A stretch of DNA of 64,000 bases from Methylobacterium sp. Leaf123 (lineage in GTDB: Bacteria; Pseudomonadota; Alphaproteobacteria; Rhizobiales; Beijerinckiaceae). Position 1 is the stretch's first letter. Every line of letters begins with the position of its first letter. Shown here in pieces: positions 20,339 to 28,795 of this stretch. The stretch lies in assembly GCF_001423405.1 (NCBI RefSeq), contig NZ_LMNS01000001.1:687384-751383 (forward strand), written 5' to 3'. Under the pieces are notes generated by a model. The model was not told where the DNA came from. It saw only the letters and a program-made list of their open reading frames with translations, and did not search any database. Made by a program: the position numbers and the translations under genes.

Positions 20339-20384
20339 GTCGATTGTCTGTCCCGATCGCGCATTTAGACTGCTGTCGATTGTC
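20339..20384. promoter_or_regulatory. Candidate Lrp-type operator: repeated GTCGATTGTC
   Basis: The 10-mer GTCGATTGTC occurs at 20339-20348 and again at 20375-20384 in the same orientation, 36 bases apart, in the 97-base gap between the divergent regulator and cyclodeaminase genes. The position and near-helical spacing (about 3.4 turns) suit binding by an oligomeric Lrp protein, but binding is inference. Confidence 0.45.
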
Positions 20385-20398
20385 CGCTTGTCTCAGCC

Positions 20399-21463
20399 AT
20401 GCTTGCGCTTCAGAAGATTTGGGAGACGGACGTGACGCGCTATATCGGCAGTGGTGAGATGGCGGCTCTGCTGCGCCGTGAGGGGCCGGAGTCGATCCTG
20501 CGTCGTCTCATCGATGATCTGCGCACCGATTTCCTGCGCTGGCCGGACTTCGATCTCGCCCCGCGCCTTGCCAGCCACTCGGCCGGTGGCGTGATCGAGC
20601 TGATGCCGATCGCGGATGCGCAGTTCTACAGCTTCAAGTTCGTCAACGGCCATCCCGGCAACACCCGGCTCGGCAAGCAGACGGTCGTCGCCTTCGGCAT
20701 GCTCGCCGATGTGGCGACCGGTTATCCGCTGCTGATCTGCGAGATGAGCATGCTGACGGCCCTGCGCACGGCGGCGACCTCGGCACTCGCGGCGTCGTCC
20801 CTCGCACGGCCCGAGAGCCGCTCCATGGCGCTGATCGGCACCGGCGCGCAGGCCGAATTCCAGGCGCTCGCCTTCAAGCTGGCCCTCGGCATCAGCGAGA
20901 TCCGGTTGTTCGATGTCGATCCGGCGGCGATGGCGAAGGCGCGGGCCAACCTCGACGGCCATGGATTGCGCATCGTCTGCGCCCGCTCGATCGGTGAGGC
21001 GGTGGCGGGCGCCGACATCGTGACCACGGCGACCGCCGACAAGACCCGCGCCACGATCCTCACCCCCGACCTCGTGGAGGCGGGCCAGCATCTCAACGCC
21101 ATCGGCGGCGACTGCCCTGGCAAGACCGAGTTGCACCCGGACATCGTGGCACGCGCCCGCACGATCGTGGAATACGAGCCGCAATCGCGCATCGAGGGCG
21201 AAATCCAGCAGATGCCCGCGGACTATCCCGTCACCGAATTGTGGCGCGTGCTGCGCGGCGAGGCACCGGGCCGCACCGGCCGTGACGAGATCACCCTGTT
21301 CGACTCGGTTGGTTTCGCGCTGGAGGACTTTTCGGCCCTGCGCTGCCTGCGGGACATCGCCGGCCCCGGGCCGGGCCTCGACCTCATCCCCGAGCCGAAG
21401 GACCCGAAGGATCTGTTCGGGTCGGTGTATGTGCGCGGTGGGGCGTTCGAGCAGGCGGCTTAA
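20399..21463 (+). CDS. Ornithine cyclodeaminase family protein
   Basis: A 354-residue protein of the ornithine cyclodeaminase/mu-crystallin family, which converts ornithine to proline and ammonia with bound NAD. Visible features are GGVIELMPIAD, the substrate-loop YSFKFVNGHPGNTRLGKQTVVAFG, TALRTAATSALAASSLARP, and the NAD-binding GTGAQAEFQALAF with LFDVDPAAMAKA. Its length and the QTVVAFGML segment suit true cyclodeaminases. Related members are alanine dehydrogenases or opine-type enzymes, so the substrate is not certain. Its stop overlaps the convergent phosphatase gene by 4 bases. Confidence 0.88.
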   Translation: MLALQKIWETDVTRYIGSGEMAALLRREGPESILRRLIDDLRTDFLRWPDFDLAPRLASHSAGGVIELMPIADAQFYSFKFVNGHPGNTRLGKQTVVAFGMLADVATGYPLLICEMSMLTALRTAATSALAASSLARPESRSMALIGTGAQAEFQALAFKLALGISEIRLFDVDPAAMAKARANLDGHGLRIVCARSIGEAVAGADIVTTATADKTRATILTPDLVEAGQHLNAIGGDCPGKTELHPDIVARARTIVEYEPQSRIEGEIQQMPADYPVTELWRVLRGEAPGRTGRDEITLFDSVGFALEDFSALRCLRDIAGPGPGLDLIPEPKDPKDLFGSVYVRGGAFEQAA

Positions 21464-21798
21464 CCGGCCGTCGTCCCGCCTGGGAGAAACCGCCCCGCCC
21501 CCGCTTCGAGCAGGCGCACCAGCGCCGGCTCCATGAAGGCGTAGTCGTCGCGAACGTCGAGGCAGACGATCCGGGCCTGCCGCAGCACCGGGCCGAAGCG
21601 GCGCATCAGCTTGCGCCGATGCGCGCGCTCCATCACGACGATGGTCTCGGCCCAGGCGAGGTGATCGGCCTCCACGGGCTCGTCCGCGTCGTCCGACACA
21701 CCCGCCGAGGCCGTCTCGAGGCCGGGCCATCGCGCGAAAATCTGCTCTGCGGTCGGGCTGCGGGCACGCGCCCGACCGCAGACGAACAGGATCCTCAC
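21460..21798 (-). CDS. Low-molecular-weight protein tyrosine phosphatase-like protein
   Basis: A 112-residue protein with the Rossmann-like start MRILFVCGRARARSPTAEQIF. The CX5R phosphate loop is present (Cys8 to Arg14, followed by Ser), but the usual CxGNxCRS pattern is changed to CGRARARS: the conserved Asn and second Cys are missing. The later CLDVRDDYAFMEPALV occupies the place of the catalytic-acid loop, which normally reads DPY. It overlaps the ABC exporter gene upstream by 4 bases (ATGA), so the two are translationally coupled. Activity as a tyrosine phosphatase is uncertain. Confidence 0.8.
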   Translation of the reverse strand: MRILFVCGRARARSPTAEQIFARWPGLETASAGVSDDADEPVEADHLAWAETIVVMERAHRRKLMRRFGPVLRQARIVCLDVRDDYAFMEPALVRLLEAGAGRFLPGGTTAG

Positions 21799-23582
21799 GC
21801 GTTCTCCGCCAGCTCCGATTGCCGCTCGAACAGGGCGCGGTAGGCCCCGTTCGGGCGCCGCATCAACGCGACGTGCGCCCCGTCCTCGACGATGCGGCCG
21901 CGGTCGAACACGAGGATGCGGTCGAGGGCGCGCACCGTCGAGAGGCGGTGGGCGATCACGATCGCGGTGCGCCCGCGCATCAGCCGCTCCATCGCTTCCT
22001 GAACCAGCGCCTCCGATTCCGAGTCGAGGCTGGAGGTGGCCTCGTCCAGGATCAGGATCGGCGCATCCGCGAGGAAGGCACGGGCCAGCGCGACCCGCTG
22101 CCGCTCGCCGCCGGAGAGCTTGACGCCGCGCTCGCCCACCAGCGTGGCGTAGCCCTTCGGCAGCCGCGCGATGAAGTCGTGCGCGTTGGCCAGCCGCGCC
22201 GCCCGCTCGATCTCCTCCGGCGAGGCACCGGGTCGGGCATAGGCGATGTTCTCGGCGAGCGAGCGGTGGAACAGCACCGGCTCCTGCGGGACGATCGCGA
22301 CCTGCGCCCGGAGGCTCGCCTGCGTCGCGCCCGCCACTTCCTGCCCGTCGATGAGCACCTGCCCGCCGCTCACGTCGTAGAGCCGCTGGATCAGCTTGAC
22401 GAAGGTCGTCTTGCCCGACCCCGAGCGACCAACGAGGCCGACGCGCTGCCCGGCCGGGATCGTCACCGACAACCCGTCATAGAGCGGCGTGCCGTGGCTG
22501 CCGTAGTGAAAGCGCACGGCGTCGAAACGGATCGTGCCGCCGCTGACCGTCAGCGGCACCGCGCCCGGCCGGTCGGCCACGCCCAAGAGCTCGGATTCGA
22601 GCGCGACCAGCTCCTCCATCTCGTTGACCGAGCGTTGCAGGTGGTTGATGTGCCCGCCGATGTCGCGGAGATAGCCGTGCACCACGAAGAAGGTGGTGAG
22701 CACGTAGGCGACCTCGCCGGGGCTGGCCTGCCCCTGCCACCACAGCCACAGGGCGGTGGCGACGATGGCGCTGCGGAAGACGAGCAGCAGCCCGAGCTGA
22801 ATGGTGCCGCTCCACGTCACGATCATCCAGTTGCGCCGGGTGCGCCGCCGCCACTTCGACAGGACGCGCGCGAGCCGCGCGTCCTCCCGCGGCTCGGCGC
22901 CGAACGCCTTCACCACCGCGTTGTTGCCGATCGTGTCGCTGAGGGCGCCGCCGAGCCGCGTGTCGAGGGCGTTCGAGAGCGTCGCCGCCGGCGCGATCAC
23001 CCGCGTCGCCAGGAACACCGCGGTGCCGACATAGGCGAGCGTGCCGAGCGCGATCACCGCGCCCATCGCCGGCCAGTGCAGGCCGAGCACCACCGTCGTG
23101 CCCACGAGCACGACGACGGAAGGCAGGATCGAGAGCAGGAGGACGTCGTTGAGCCCGTCGAGCGCCCACATCCCCCGCGAGATCTTGCGCACGGTGGAGC
23201 CGGAGAAGGTGTTGGCGTGCCACTCCGTCGAGAAGCGTTGGATGCGGGCGAAGCTCCGGCTCGCGATGTCGGACATGGTGCCGAGCGTCAGCGGCACCAC
23301 GAGGCTCCAGGCGACATGGCGCAACAGCACCGTCGCGAGGCTCAGCGCAGTCATGACGGCGAATGCCGGCAATGCAGCCTCGAGGGCGGCTTGGCGCTCG
23401 GCACCGGCGAGCGCATCGACGAGGCGCCCGGCATAGAGCGGCAGCATCACGTCGGCCAGCGTGGCGAACGTGATTGCGGCCACGAGGCCGGAGACGAGGC
23501 CGCGGCGTGCGCGCCAGCCGCGGACGACGAAAGAAAGGACGCGGCGGACCACGTCCGCGCGCCGGGGAGAAGACAAAGACAT
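21795..23582 (-). CDS. ABC exporter, fused permease and ATPase
   Basis: A 595-residue half-transporter. Residues about 25-320 form the six-helix transmembrane domain (for example LVAAITFATLADVMLPLYAG and LGTMSDIASRSFARIQRFS). Residues about 345-590 are the ATPase with Walker A GLVGRSGSGKTT, Q-loop VAIVPQEPVLFHRS, signature KLSGGERQRVALARA and Walker B ILILDEATSSLDSESE. The composition resembles MsbA/multidrug-type exporters; the substrate cannot be told. It is the first gene of a two-gene operon with the phosphatase-like gene. Confidence 0.93.
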   Translation of the reverse strand: MSLSSPRRADVVRRVLSFVVRGWRARRGLVSGLVAAITFATLADVMLPLYAGRLVDALAGAERQAALEAALPAFAVMTALSLATVLLRHVAWSLVVPLTLGTMSDIASRSFARIQRFSTEWHANTFSGSTVRKISRGMWALDGLNDVLLLSILPSVVVLVGTTVVLGLHWPAMGAVIALGTLAYVGTAVFLATRVIAPAATLSNALDTRLGGALSDTIGNNAVVKAFGAEPREDARLARVLSKWRRRTRRNWMIVTWSGTIQLGLLLVFRSAIVATALWLWWQGQASPGEVAYVLTTFFVVHGYLRDIGGHINHLQRSVNEMEELVALESELLGVADRPGAVPLTVSGGTIRFDAVRFHYGSHGTPLYDGLSVTIPAGQRVGLVGRSGSGKTTFVKLIQRLYDVSGGQVLIDGQEVAGATQASLRAQVAIVPQEPVLFHRSLAENIAYARPGASPEEIERAARLANAHDFIARLPKGYATLVGERGVKLSGGERQRVALARAFLADAPILILDEATSSLDSESEALVQEAMERLMRGRTAIVIAHRLSTVRALDRILVFDRGRIVEDGAHVALMRRPNGAYRALFERQSELAENA

Positions 23583-24109
23583 GGCAATGCCCGACGGCGA
23601 AGCGTCGGCTCCGAAAGACGCAGGCGCCGCGGACTTGAACGCGCGGACCGGCGAGGTCAGATCGGGAAGGGTGCGTGAGCCGCGCGGGCCGTCAGGCCGG
23701 GCGGCGGGGAAATGCGCCTAAGCGATTCCGGCAGGCGCTACAGCGATTCCTGCACGACGGAAGACGATGCCGACAACCATGCTGCGTCTCCCTGTTCGAA
23801 CGCGACCGGTTCGATCGATACCGAACGAGGTTCCGATTCGCAACGTCCAATACGGGCCGGCCCAACCGTTCGACTTGTCAGAGAGCGTCGCCCGCGAAAT
23901 TGGCAAAGGTCCACACCGCTGGCCAGTTATGCCAACATATCGGCATTTGGCGACGTCAGGTGTCTCGCGGCATTGTCGGCATCGCATGGAAGATGCTGTC
24001 TCCGCCACAGGCGGGACGAAGACAGCGCGAGGCAAGCAGGCTAACAGCAGCGCCAAAGGCACTTCGTCATCATCGAGGGAACACCTCGCGATGACGATTT
24101 GGAGGGACG
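23583..24109. other. 527-base region without a convincing gene
   Basis: Open frames here have no family features, biased composition or ribosome-binding sites. The region holds the divergent promoters of the ABC exporter and cysC. AGCGATTCC occurs twice near 23720-23750, and ATGCC...GGCAT forms a short inverted repeat near 23930-23950. The hairpin ahead of cysC is listed separately. Confidence 0.6.
24065..24096 (+). promoter_or_regulatory. Hairpin just ahead of the cysC ribosome-binding site
   Basis: CGTCATCATCGAGG at 24065-24078 and CCTCGCGATGACG at 24084-24096 can form a 12-bp stem with one small internal defect around a GAACA loop. The ribosome-binding site GGAGGG (24101-24106) begins 4 bases later. 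It lacks a T-run, so it is not a simple terminator; a role in translation or message stability is possible. Confidence 0.4.
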
Positions 24110-24736
24110 ATGACGCTACCCGCAGGTCTACCGTCGAACCTGACTTGGCAGCCGCTGCAACCCCGTGAAAGACGTTGGGCGCAAATGGGACAGCGCCCGG
24201 CCATCGCGTGGCTGACGGGTCTGTCCGGCTCCGGCAAATCGACCATCGCCGATGCGGTCGATCGCGCGCTGACGGAGGCGGGCCGAAGCACCATGGTGCT
24301 CGATGGCGACAACCTGCGTCAGGGGCTCAACCGCGATCTCGGCTTCACCGCGGCTGACCGGATCGAGAACATTCGCCGCGCCGCGGAGGCCGCCCGCCTC
24401 ATGGCGGAGGCCGGGCTCGTGGTGATCGTCTCCCTGATCTCGCCGTTTCGCGTGGAGCGTGCGGCGGCCAGAGCGATCGCGGGCGATATCCCCTTCCTCG
24501 AAGTCTTCATCGACACGCCGCTCTCGGTTTGCGAGGCGCGCGATCCCAAGGGGCTGTACGACCGGGCACGAGCGGGCAAGATTCCCAACTTCACCGGGAT
24601 TTCGGCCCCCTATGAGGCGCCGACCGAACCGGATCTCGCGCTTCAAACCCGCGATCACGCCGTCACGGAATCCGCCCAGCCGCTCATTGCCGCGCTGTTG
24701 CGCCTGAGCGCTCACGCGCCGGACCGTTCGGCATAA
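24110..24736 (+). CDS. cysC: Adenylyl-sulfate kinase
   Basis: Phosphorylates adenosine-5'-phosphosulfate to PAPS, the donor for sulfation and for one route of sulfate reduction. The Walker [10 protein letters not shown] is at residues 37-45, followed by [17 protein letters not shown], the substrate loop [28 protein letters not shown] and the [20 protein letters not shown] signature. 208 residues, typical of the single-domain enzyme. No cysD/cysN or sulfotransferase gene is adjacent, so its partner must be elsewhere. GGAGGG lies 3 bases before the ATG. Confidence 0.95.
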   Translation: MTLPAGLPSNLTWQPLQPRERRWAQMGQRPAIAWLTGLSGSGKSTIADAVDRALTEAGRSTMVLDGDNLRQGLNRDLGFTAADRIENIRRAAEAARLMAEAGLVVIVSLISPFRVERAAARAIAGDIPFLEVFIDTPLSVCEARDPKGLYDRARAGKIPNFTGISAPYEAPTEPDLALQTRDHAVTESAQPLIAALLRLSAHAPDRSA

Positions 24737-24867
24737 GCGCGCGGCTACCGCACGCCCCCGCGAAAGTGAGCGTGACGGTCGGTTCCGTCGCATCCCCTGG
24801 TCGCGGGCAACGGCCGGGCTAATTGAAACGCTTCCAGACAGGATGCGAGCCTGGGAGCCGTCTCCGC

Positions 24868-25365
24868 ATGACGTTTCGTTTGACGCTGACCGTCAACGGT
24901 GAACCGCGCGCGATCGAACTCGACGATCCACGCGTCACACTTCTCGACCTCCTCCGCGAACGGCTCGGCCTCACCGGCTCGAAGAAGGGGTGTGATCGGG
25001 GCCAATGCGGCGCCTGCACCGTTCTGCTGAACGGGCGGCGGATCAATTCCTGCCTCGCGCTTGCGGTCAGCCTCGACGGGGCCGAGGTTCTGACCATCGA
25101 GGGTTTGGCGGCGGGCGAGCAGCTTCACCCGGTCCAGGCCGCCTTCATCGAGCATGACGGCTTCCAGTGCGGCTTCTGCACGCCGGGGCAGATCATGAGC
25201 GCCGTCGGGCTAATCCGCGAGGGCCATGCCGGCGACGATCCCGAGCGGGTGCGCGAGGGCATGAGCGGCAATCTCTGCCGTTGCGGCGCCTATATCGGCA
25301 TCACCGAGGCCGTCCTCGACGCCCAGGCCCGCAGCGTCGGTACCGGGCAGGGAGACGCCGCGTGA
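24868..25365 (+). CDS. Molybdenum hydroxylase, [2Fe-2S] subunit (PaoA/XdhC-like)
   Basis: Small electron-transfer subunit of a xanthine-oxidase-family enzyme. From ATG 24868 it has 165 residues. The plant-type [2Fe-2S] motif CDRGQCGACTVLLNGRRINSC is in the N-terminal half (CDRGQCGAC then later Cys), and the helical-domain cluster is QCGFCTPGQ with NLCRCGAY. PaoA of E. coli is closest in operon layout, but it has a Tat signal peptide; none is visible here even if the open frame back to 24823 is considered. The stop overlaps the next gene by 4 bases. Confidence 0.92.
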   Translation: MTFRLTLTVNGEPRAIELDDPRVTLLDLLRERLGLTGSKKGCDRGQCGACTVLLNGRRINSCLALAVSLDGAEVLTIEGLAAGEQLHPVQAAFIEHDGFQCGFCTPGQIMSAVGLIREGHAGDDPERVREGMSGNLCRCGAYIGITEAVLDAQARSVGTGQGDAA

Positions 25366-26411
25366 ACCGCTTCGATTATGTCCGCGCAGGCAGCGTCGCC
25401 GAGGCGGTCGCGGCGGCGTCCGAGCCCGGCGCGGCCTATCTCGCCGCCGGTACCAACCTGCTCGACTTGATGAAGGGCGGCATCACCCGCCCCGGCCGGC
25501 TCGTGGACGTCACGTATCTGCCGGGGCTCGACGCCATCGAGCACCTGCCCGATGGCGGCGTCCGCATCGGCGCGCTCGTGCGCAACAGCGACCTCGCCTA
25601 CGATCCGCAGGTCTCGAAAGCCTACCCCGCCGTGGCGGAAGCCCTGCTGTCGGGGGCCTCGGCGCAATTGCGCAACGCGGCGACGGTGGCCGGCAACCTG
25701 CTGCAACGGACCCGCTGCCCCTATTTCTACGACCCGGCCAGCGCCTGCAACAAGCGCGACCCCGGCGCCGGCTGCGAGGCACGCGGCGGCGAAACGCGGC
25801 TCCACGCCGTGCTCGGCTGGAGCGAGCACTGCATCGCCACCCATCCGTCCGATTTCTGCGTTCCGTTGGTTTCGCTCAACGCCACCGTCGAGATCGAGGG
25901 CCGAGCCGGCACCCGCGAGCTGCCGCTCGATGCGCTCTACCGCCTTCCGGAGGACCGGCCGGATCGGGAGACGGTGCTGGAGCCCGGCGACCTCATCGTC
26001 GCCCTGCGCCTGCCGGCGGACGCCGCGGGCTTTGCCGGGCATTCCCGCTACCTCAAGGTCCGCGACCGCACCTCCTACGCCTTCGCCGTGGTCTCGGCCG
26101 CCGCATCGCTGCGGCTTGAGGGCGGGCGGATCAACGAGGCGCGGATTGCGCTCGGCGGCGTCGCCCTCAAGCCCTGGCGCGCCCGCGTGGCCGAGGCGGT
26201 GCTGGCGGGTGCGGAACCGAGCGAGCGGAGCTTCCGTGACGCGGCCGACGCGGCCTTGGCCGAGGCGCGGCCCTCCGGCGACAACACCTACAAGATCGAA
26301 CTGGCCCGCCGCCTGATCGTGCGGACGCTGACCCTTGCCGCCGCCGGCACCCCGGAGCGCATGCCGGCGCTTCCGGCCTCCGCCTTCTCGGGAGACGCGC
26401 TCCATGCCTGA
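25362..26411 (+). CDS. Molybdenum hydroxylase, FAD subunit with extra [4Fe-4S]-type cysteines (PaoB-like)
   Basis: Starts at GTG 25362, overlapping the previous stop (GTGA). The 349-residue FAD-binding domain of the CO-dehydrogenase flavoprotein family shows AAGTNLLDLMKGGI and ATVAGNLLQRTRCPYF. An insertion about residues 118-165 carries TRCPYFYDPASACNKR, then GAGCEA and later EHCIATHPSDF. This cysteine-rich insert is characteristic of PaoB, where it holds a [4Fe-4S] cluster, and is absent from ordinary xanthine dehydrogenase FAD subunits. The next gene begins 8 bases before its stop. Confidence 0.92.
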   Translation: MNRFDYVRAGSVAEAVAAASEPGAAYLAAGTNLLDLMKGGITRPGRLVDVTYLPGLDAIEHLPDGGVRIGALVRNSDLAYDPQVSKAYPAVAEALLSGASAQLRNAATVAGNLLQRTRCPYFYDPASACNKRDPGAGCEARGGETRLHAVLGWSEHCIATHPSDFCVPLVSLNATVEIEGRAGTRELPLDALYRLPEDRPDRETVLEPGDLIVALRLPADAAGFAGHSRYLKVRDRTSYAFAVVSAAASLRLEGGRINEARIALGGVALKPWRARVAEAVLAGAEPSERSFRDAADAALAEARPSGDNTYKIELARRLIVRTLTLAAAGTPERMPALPASAFSGDALHA

Positions 26412-28647
26412 CATCGCCTATGAGCAGGCCCGGCACGGGTCGAGCATCGGTCAGCCGCTGACCCGCCGCGACGGCCTCCTGAAGGTCACCGGGCAGGCAA
26501 CCTACGCCGCCGACAACCGGCCGGAGGGACTGCTCCACGCGGTGGTGGCGGTAAGCCGCATCGCCCGCGGCCGGGTCGCCCATCTCGACGTGGCGGCGGC
26601 CAAGGCCCATCCCGGCGTGGTCGAGGTGATGACGGGCGCCAACGCCCCGCGGCTCGCCCAGGACCCGGACGCGAAGGACAACCCCTTCATGTTCCGGCTC
26701 GATTTGCTGCAGAACGACCGGGTCCGCTACGCCCATCAGCCGATCGCGGTGGTGATTGCCCAGACGCTGGAAGCCGCGACCGAGGGCGCCGAGTTGCTGG
26801 CCCCGCGCTACGAGGTGGATTCGCCGCGGATCGGTCTCGATGCGGAGGCGCCGCAGCAGCCTGAGGGTGTGGGCGCCGGCGACAAGACGATCGTCTCGCG
26901 CGGCGATGTCGAGGCGGGGCTGGGGCAGGCCGAGCGCCGGGTCGAGGCGACCTACGAGACACCGGCGCAGTATCACAACGCCCTCGAACCCCATGCCATC
27001 GTGGCCCAGTGGGAGGGTGATCGGCTCATCGTCGACACGCCGAGCCAGGGCCTCGCCATGGCCAAGATGCGGCTCGCCGGCCTGTTCGGGCTCAGCCCGA
27101 AGAACATCCTGGTCCGCTCCCCCTTCCTCGGTGGCGGTTTCGGCTCGAAGGGGTTTCTCTCCGGGCCGCAAGTTCTCGGCGTGATGGCGGCCAAACTCGT
27201 CGGCCGGCCGGTCAAGCTCGTGCTGCGTCGCGAGCAGATGTTCGGCCCCGTCGGCCACCGCGCCGAGACGCGCCAGACGCTCCGGCTCGGCACCGACGCG
27301 TCGGGTGCGCTCACCGCCCTCGACCATCACACGCTGACCGCGACAAGCCGCTTCGACGACTTCTACGAGCCGGCCAGCGCCATCTCCCGCTACCTCTACG
27401 CCGCTCCCGCAGTCTCGACGCGCCATTCCGGCGTGCGGGTCGATACCGGCACGCCGCTCTTTATGCGCGCGCCCGGCGAGGCCTCGGGCAGCGTCGCGCT
27501 GGAGGGGGCGATCGACGAGATGGCGGAGGCCTGCGGCCTCGATCCGCTCGCATTCCGTCTGAAGAACTACGCCGAATCCGAACCGATCTCCGGCCGGCCC
27601 TTCTCGTCGAAGGCGCTGCGCGAGTGCTACGCGCAAGGTGCGGCCCGCTTCGGCTGGCACAAGCGCGCCCCGGCGCCCCGCTCGATGCGCGATTCAACCG
27701 GGCGTCTGGTCGGCTACGGCATGGGCACGGCGCTGTTTCCGGCCCTGATGATGCAGGCGGAGGCACGGGCCGAGATCCGCGCCGACGGCACCGGCACGGT
27801 GGCGCTCGGCGCCCAGGATATGGGGCAGGGCGCCTGGACCGCGCTGGCGCAGATCGCCGCTGACGGTCTCGGGATCGACCTTGCGCAGCTCGACTTCCAG
27901 AGCGGTACATCGGACCTGCCGAATGCCGGCATCGCCGGCGGCTCGGCCCACACCGCCACGGCCGGTACGGCGATCCATTCCGCCGCTGCTGCAGTGCTGG
28001 CGCAACTCGCGGATCTCGCCACCAACGACGCGCGCTCGGCGCTCTACGGGGCCGGCAATGCCGGCGTCTACGCCCGTGGCGGGCGCCTGATACGAAGGGA
28101 CGACGAGGGGCGCAGCGAGTCGTTCACCGAGATCCTGAACCGGGCCGGCCGCGCCTCGATCTCGGCACAAGGGCAGGGCGCCCCCGATCCGGCCGCACGC
28201 GAGGCCTACGCGATGCACGCCCACGGTGCGGTCTTCGCCGAGGTCAGCGTCGATCCCGATCTCGGCCAGATCCGCGTCACCCGCCTCGTCGGCGCTTTCG
28301 CCGCCGGCCGAATCGTCAATCCGCGTCTCGTCACGAGCCAGTACTATGGCGGCATGATCTGGGGCGTGTCCTTCGCGCTCCACGAGAACGCCGTGGTCGA
28401 TCCCCGCTCGGGCCGCGTGATGAACGCCAATCTCGGCGAGTACCATGTGCCCGTGAACGCCGACGTGCCGCCGATCGAGGCGATCCTCGTGGACGAGCAC
28501 GATCCGCACGTGAATCCGCTCGGCATCAAGGGCGTCGGCGAGATCGGTATCACCGGCACGGCGGGTGCCATCGCCAACGCGGTGTATCACGCGACGGGAA
28601 TCAGGGTGCGCAAGACGCCGATCACGCTGGATCGGCTGTTGGGGTGA
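26404..28647 (+). CDS. Molybdenum hydroxylase, molybdopterin catalytic subunit (PaoC-like aldehyde oxidoreductase)
   Basis: The 747-residue catalytic subunit, from ATG 26404. It binds the molybdenum-cytosine-dinucleotide-type cofactor and oxidises aldehydes or N-heterocycles. Visible features: the first domain GKATYAAD-like GQATYAADNRPEG, PFLGGGFGSKGF, the substrate-pocket MRAPGEASGSVALEGAIDEM, QDMGQGAWTALAQIAADGLG, and the catalytic glutamate in GVGEIGITGTAGA near the C-terminus. Together with the PaoB-like FAD subunit it is most like the PaoABC/YagTSR group. No PaoD-type chaperone gene is adjacent. Substrate unknown; in a methylotroph, aldehydes are plausible. Confidence 0.92.
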   Translation: MPDIAYEQARHGSSIGQPLTRRDGLLKVTGQATYAADNRPEGLLHAVVAVSRIARGRVAHLDVAAAKAHPGVVEVMTGANAPRLAQDPDAKDNPFMFRLDLLQNDRVRYAHQPIAVVIAQTLEAATEGAELLAPRYEVDSPRIGLDAEAPQQPEGVGAGDKTIVSRGDVEAGLGQAERRVEATYETPAQYHNALEPHAIVAQWEGDRLIVDTPSQGLAMAKMRLAGLFGLSPKNILVRSPFLGGGFGSKGFLSGPQVLGVMAAKLVGRPVKLVLRREQMFGPVGHRAETRQTLRLGTDASGALTALDHHTLTATSRFDDFYEPASAISRYLYAAPAVSTRHSGVRVDTGTPLFMRAPGEASGSVALEGAIDEMAEACGLDPLAFRLKNYAESEPISGRPFSSKALRECYAQGAARFGWHKRAPAPRSMRDSTGRLVGYGMGTALFPALMMQAEARAEIRADGTGTVALGAQDMGQGAWTALAQIAADGLGIDLAQLDFQSGTSDLPNAGIAGGSAHTATAGTAIHSAAAAVLAQLADLATNDARSALYGAGNAGVYARGGRLIRRDDEGRSESFTEILNRAGRASISAQGQGAPDPAAREAYAMHAHGAVFAEVSVDPDLGQIRVTRLVGAFAAGRIVNPRLVTSQYYGGMIWGVSFALHENAVVDPRSGRVMNANLGEYHVPVNADVPPIEAILVDEHDPHVNPLGIKGVGEIGITGTAGAIANAVYHATGIRVRKTPITLDRLLG

Positions 28648-28668
28648 TCGGCGCTTCCAAGACACCGC

Positions 28669-28774
28669 CCTCATCCTGAGGTGCCGCGAAGCGGCCTCGA
28701 AGGATCCTCCAGATCCCGCGCGATCCCTGGAGGATCCTTCGAGGCTCCGCTTCGCGGCGCACCTCAGGATGAGG
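28669..28774. repeat. Large imperfect palindrome (REP-like intergenic element)
   Basis: The left arm begins CCTCATCCTGAGGT (28669-28682) and the right arm ends ACCTCAGGATGAGG (28761-28774). Inside, CGAAGGATCCTCCAG pairs with CTGGAGGATCCTTCG, leaving about a dozen central bases. The arms differ at a few positions near GCGAAGCGGCC/CTCCGCTTCGC. It lies between the convergent molybdenum hydroxylase and cinA genes, where it could act as a terminator or be a dispersed element of the type common in methylobacterial chromosomes. A related half-palindrome occurs at 45825-45897. Confidence 0.8.
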
Positions 28775-28795
28775 TTCAGGAGGGGAGAAGTGGGA

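Noticed and set aside
23675..24168. Several overlapping open frames in the gap before cysC
   Set aside because: Frames exist on both strands with equal lack of features; none has a start signal or recognisable product.
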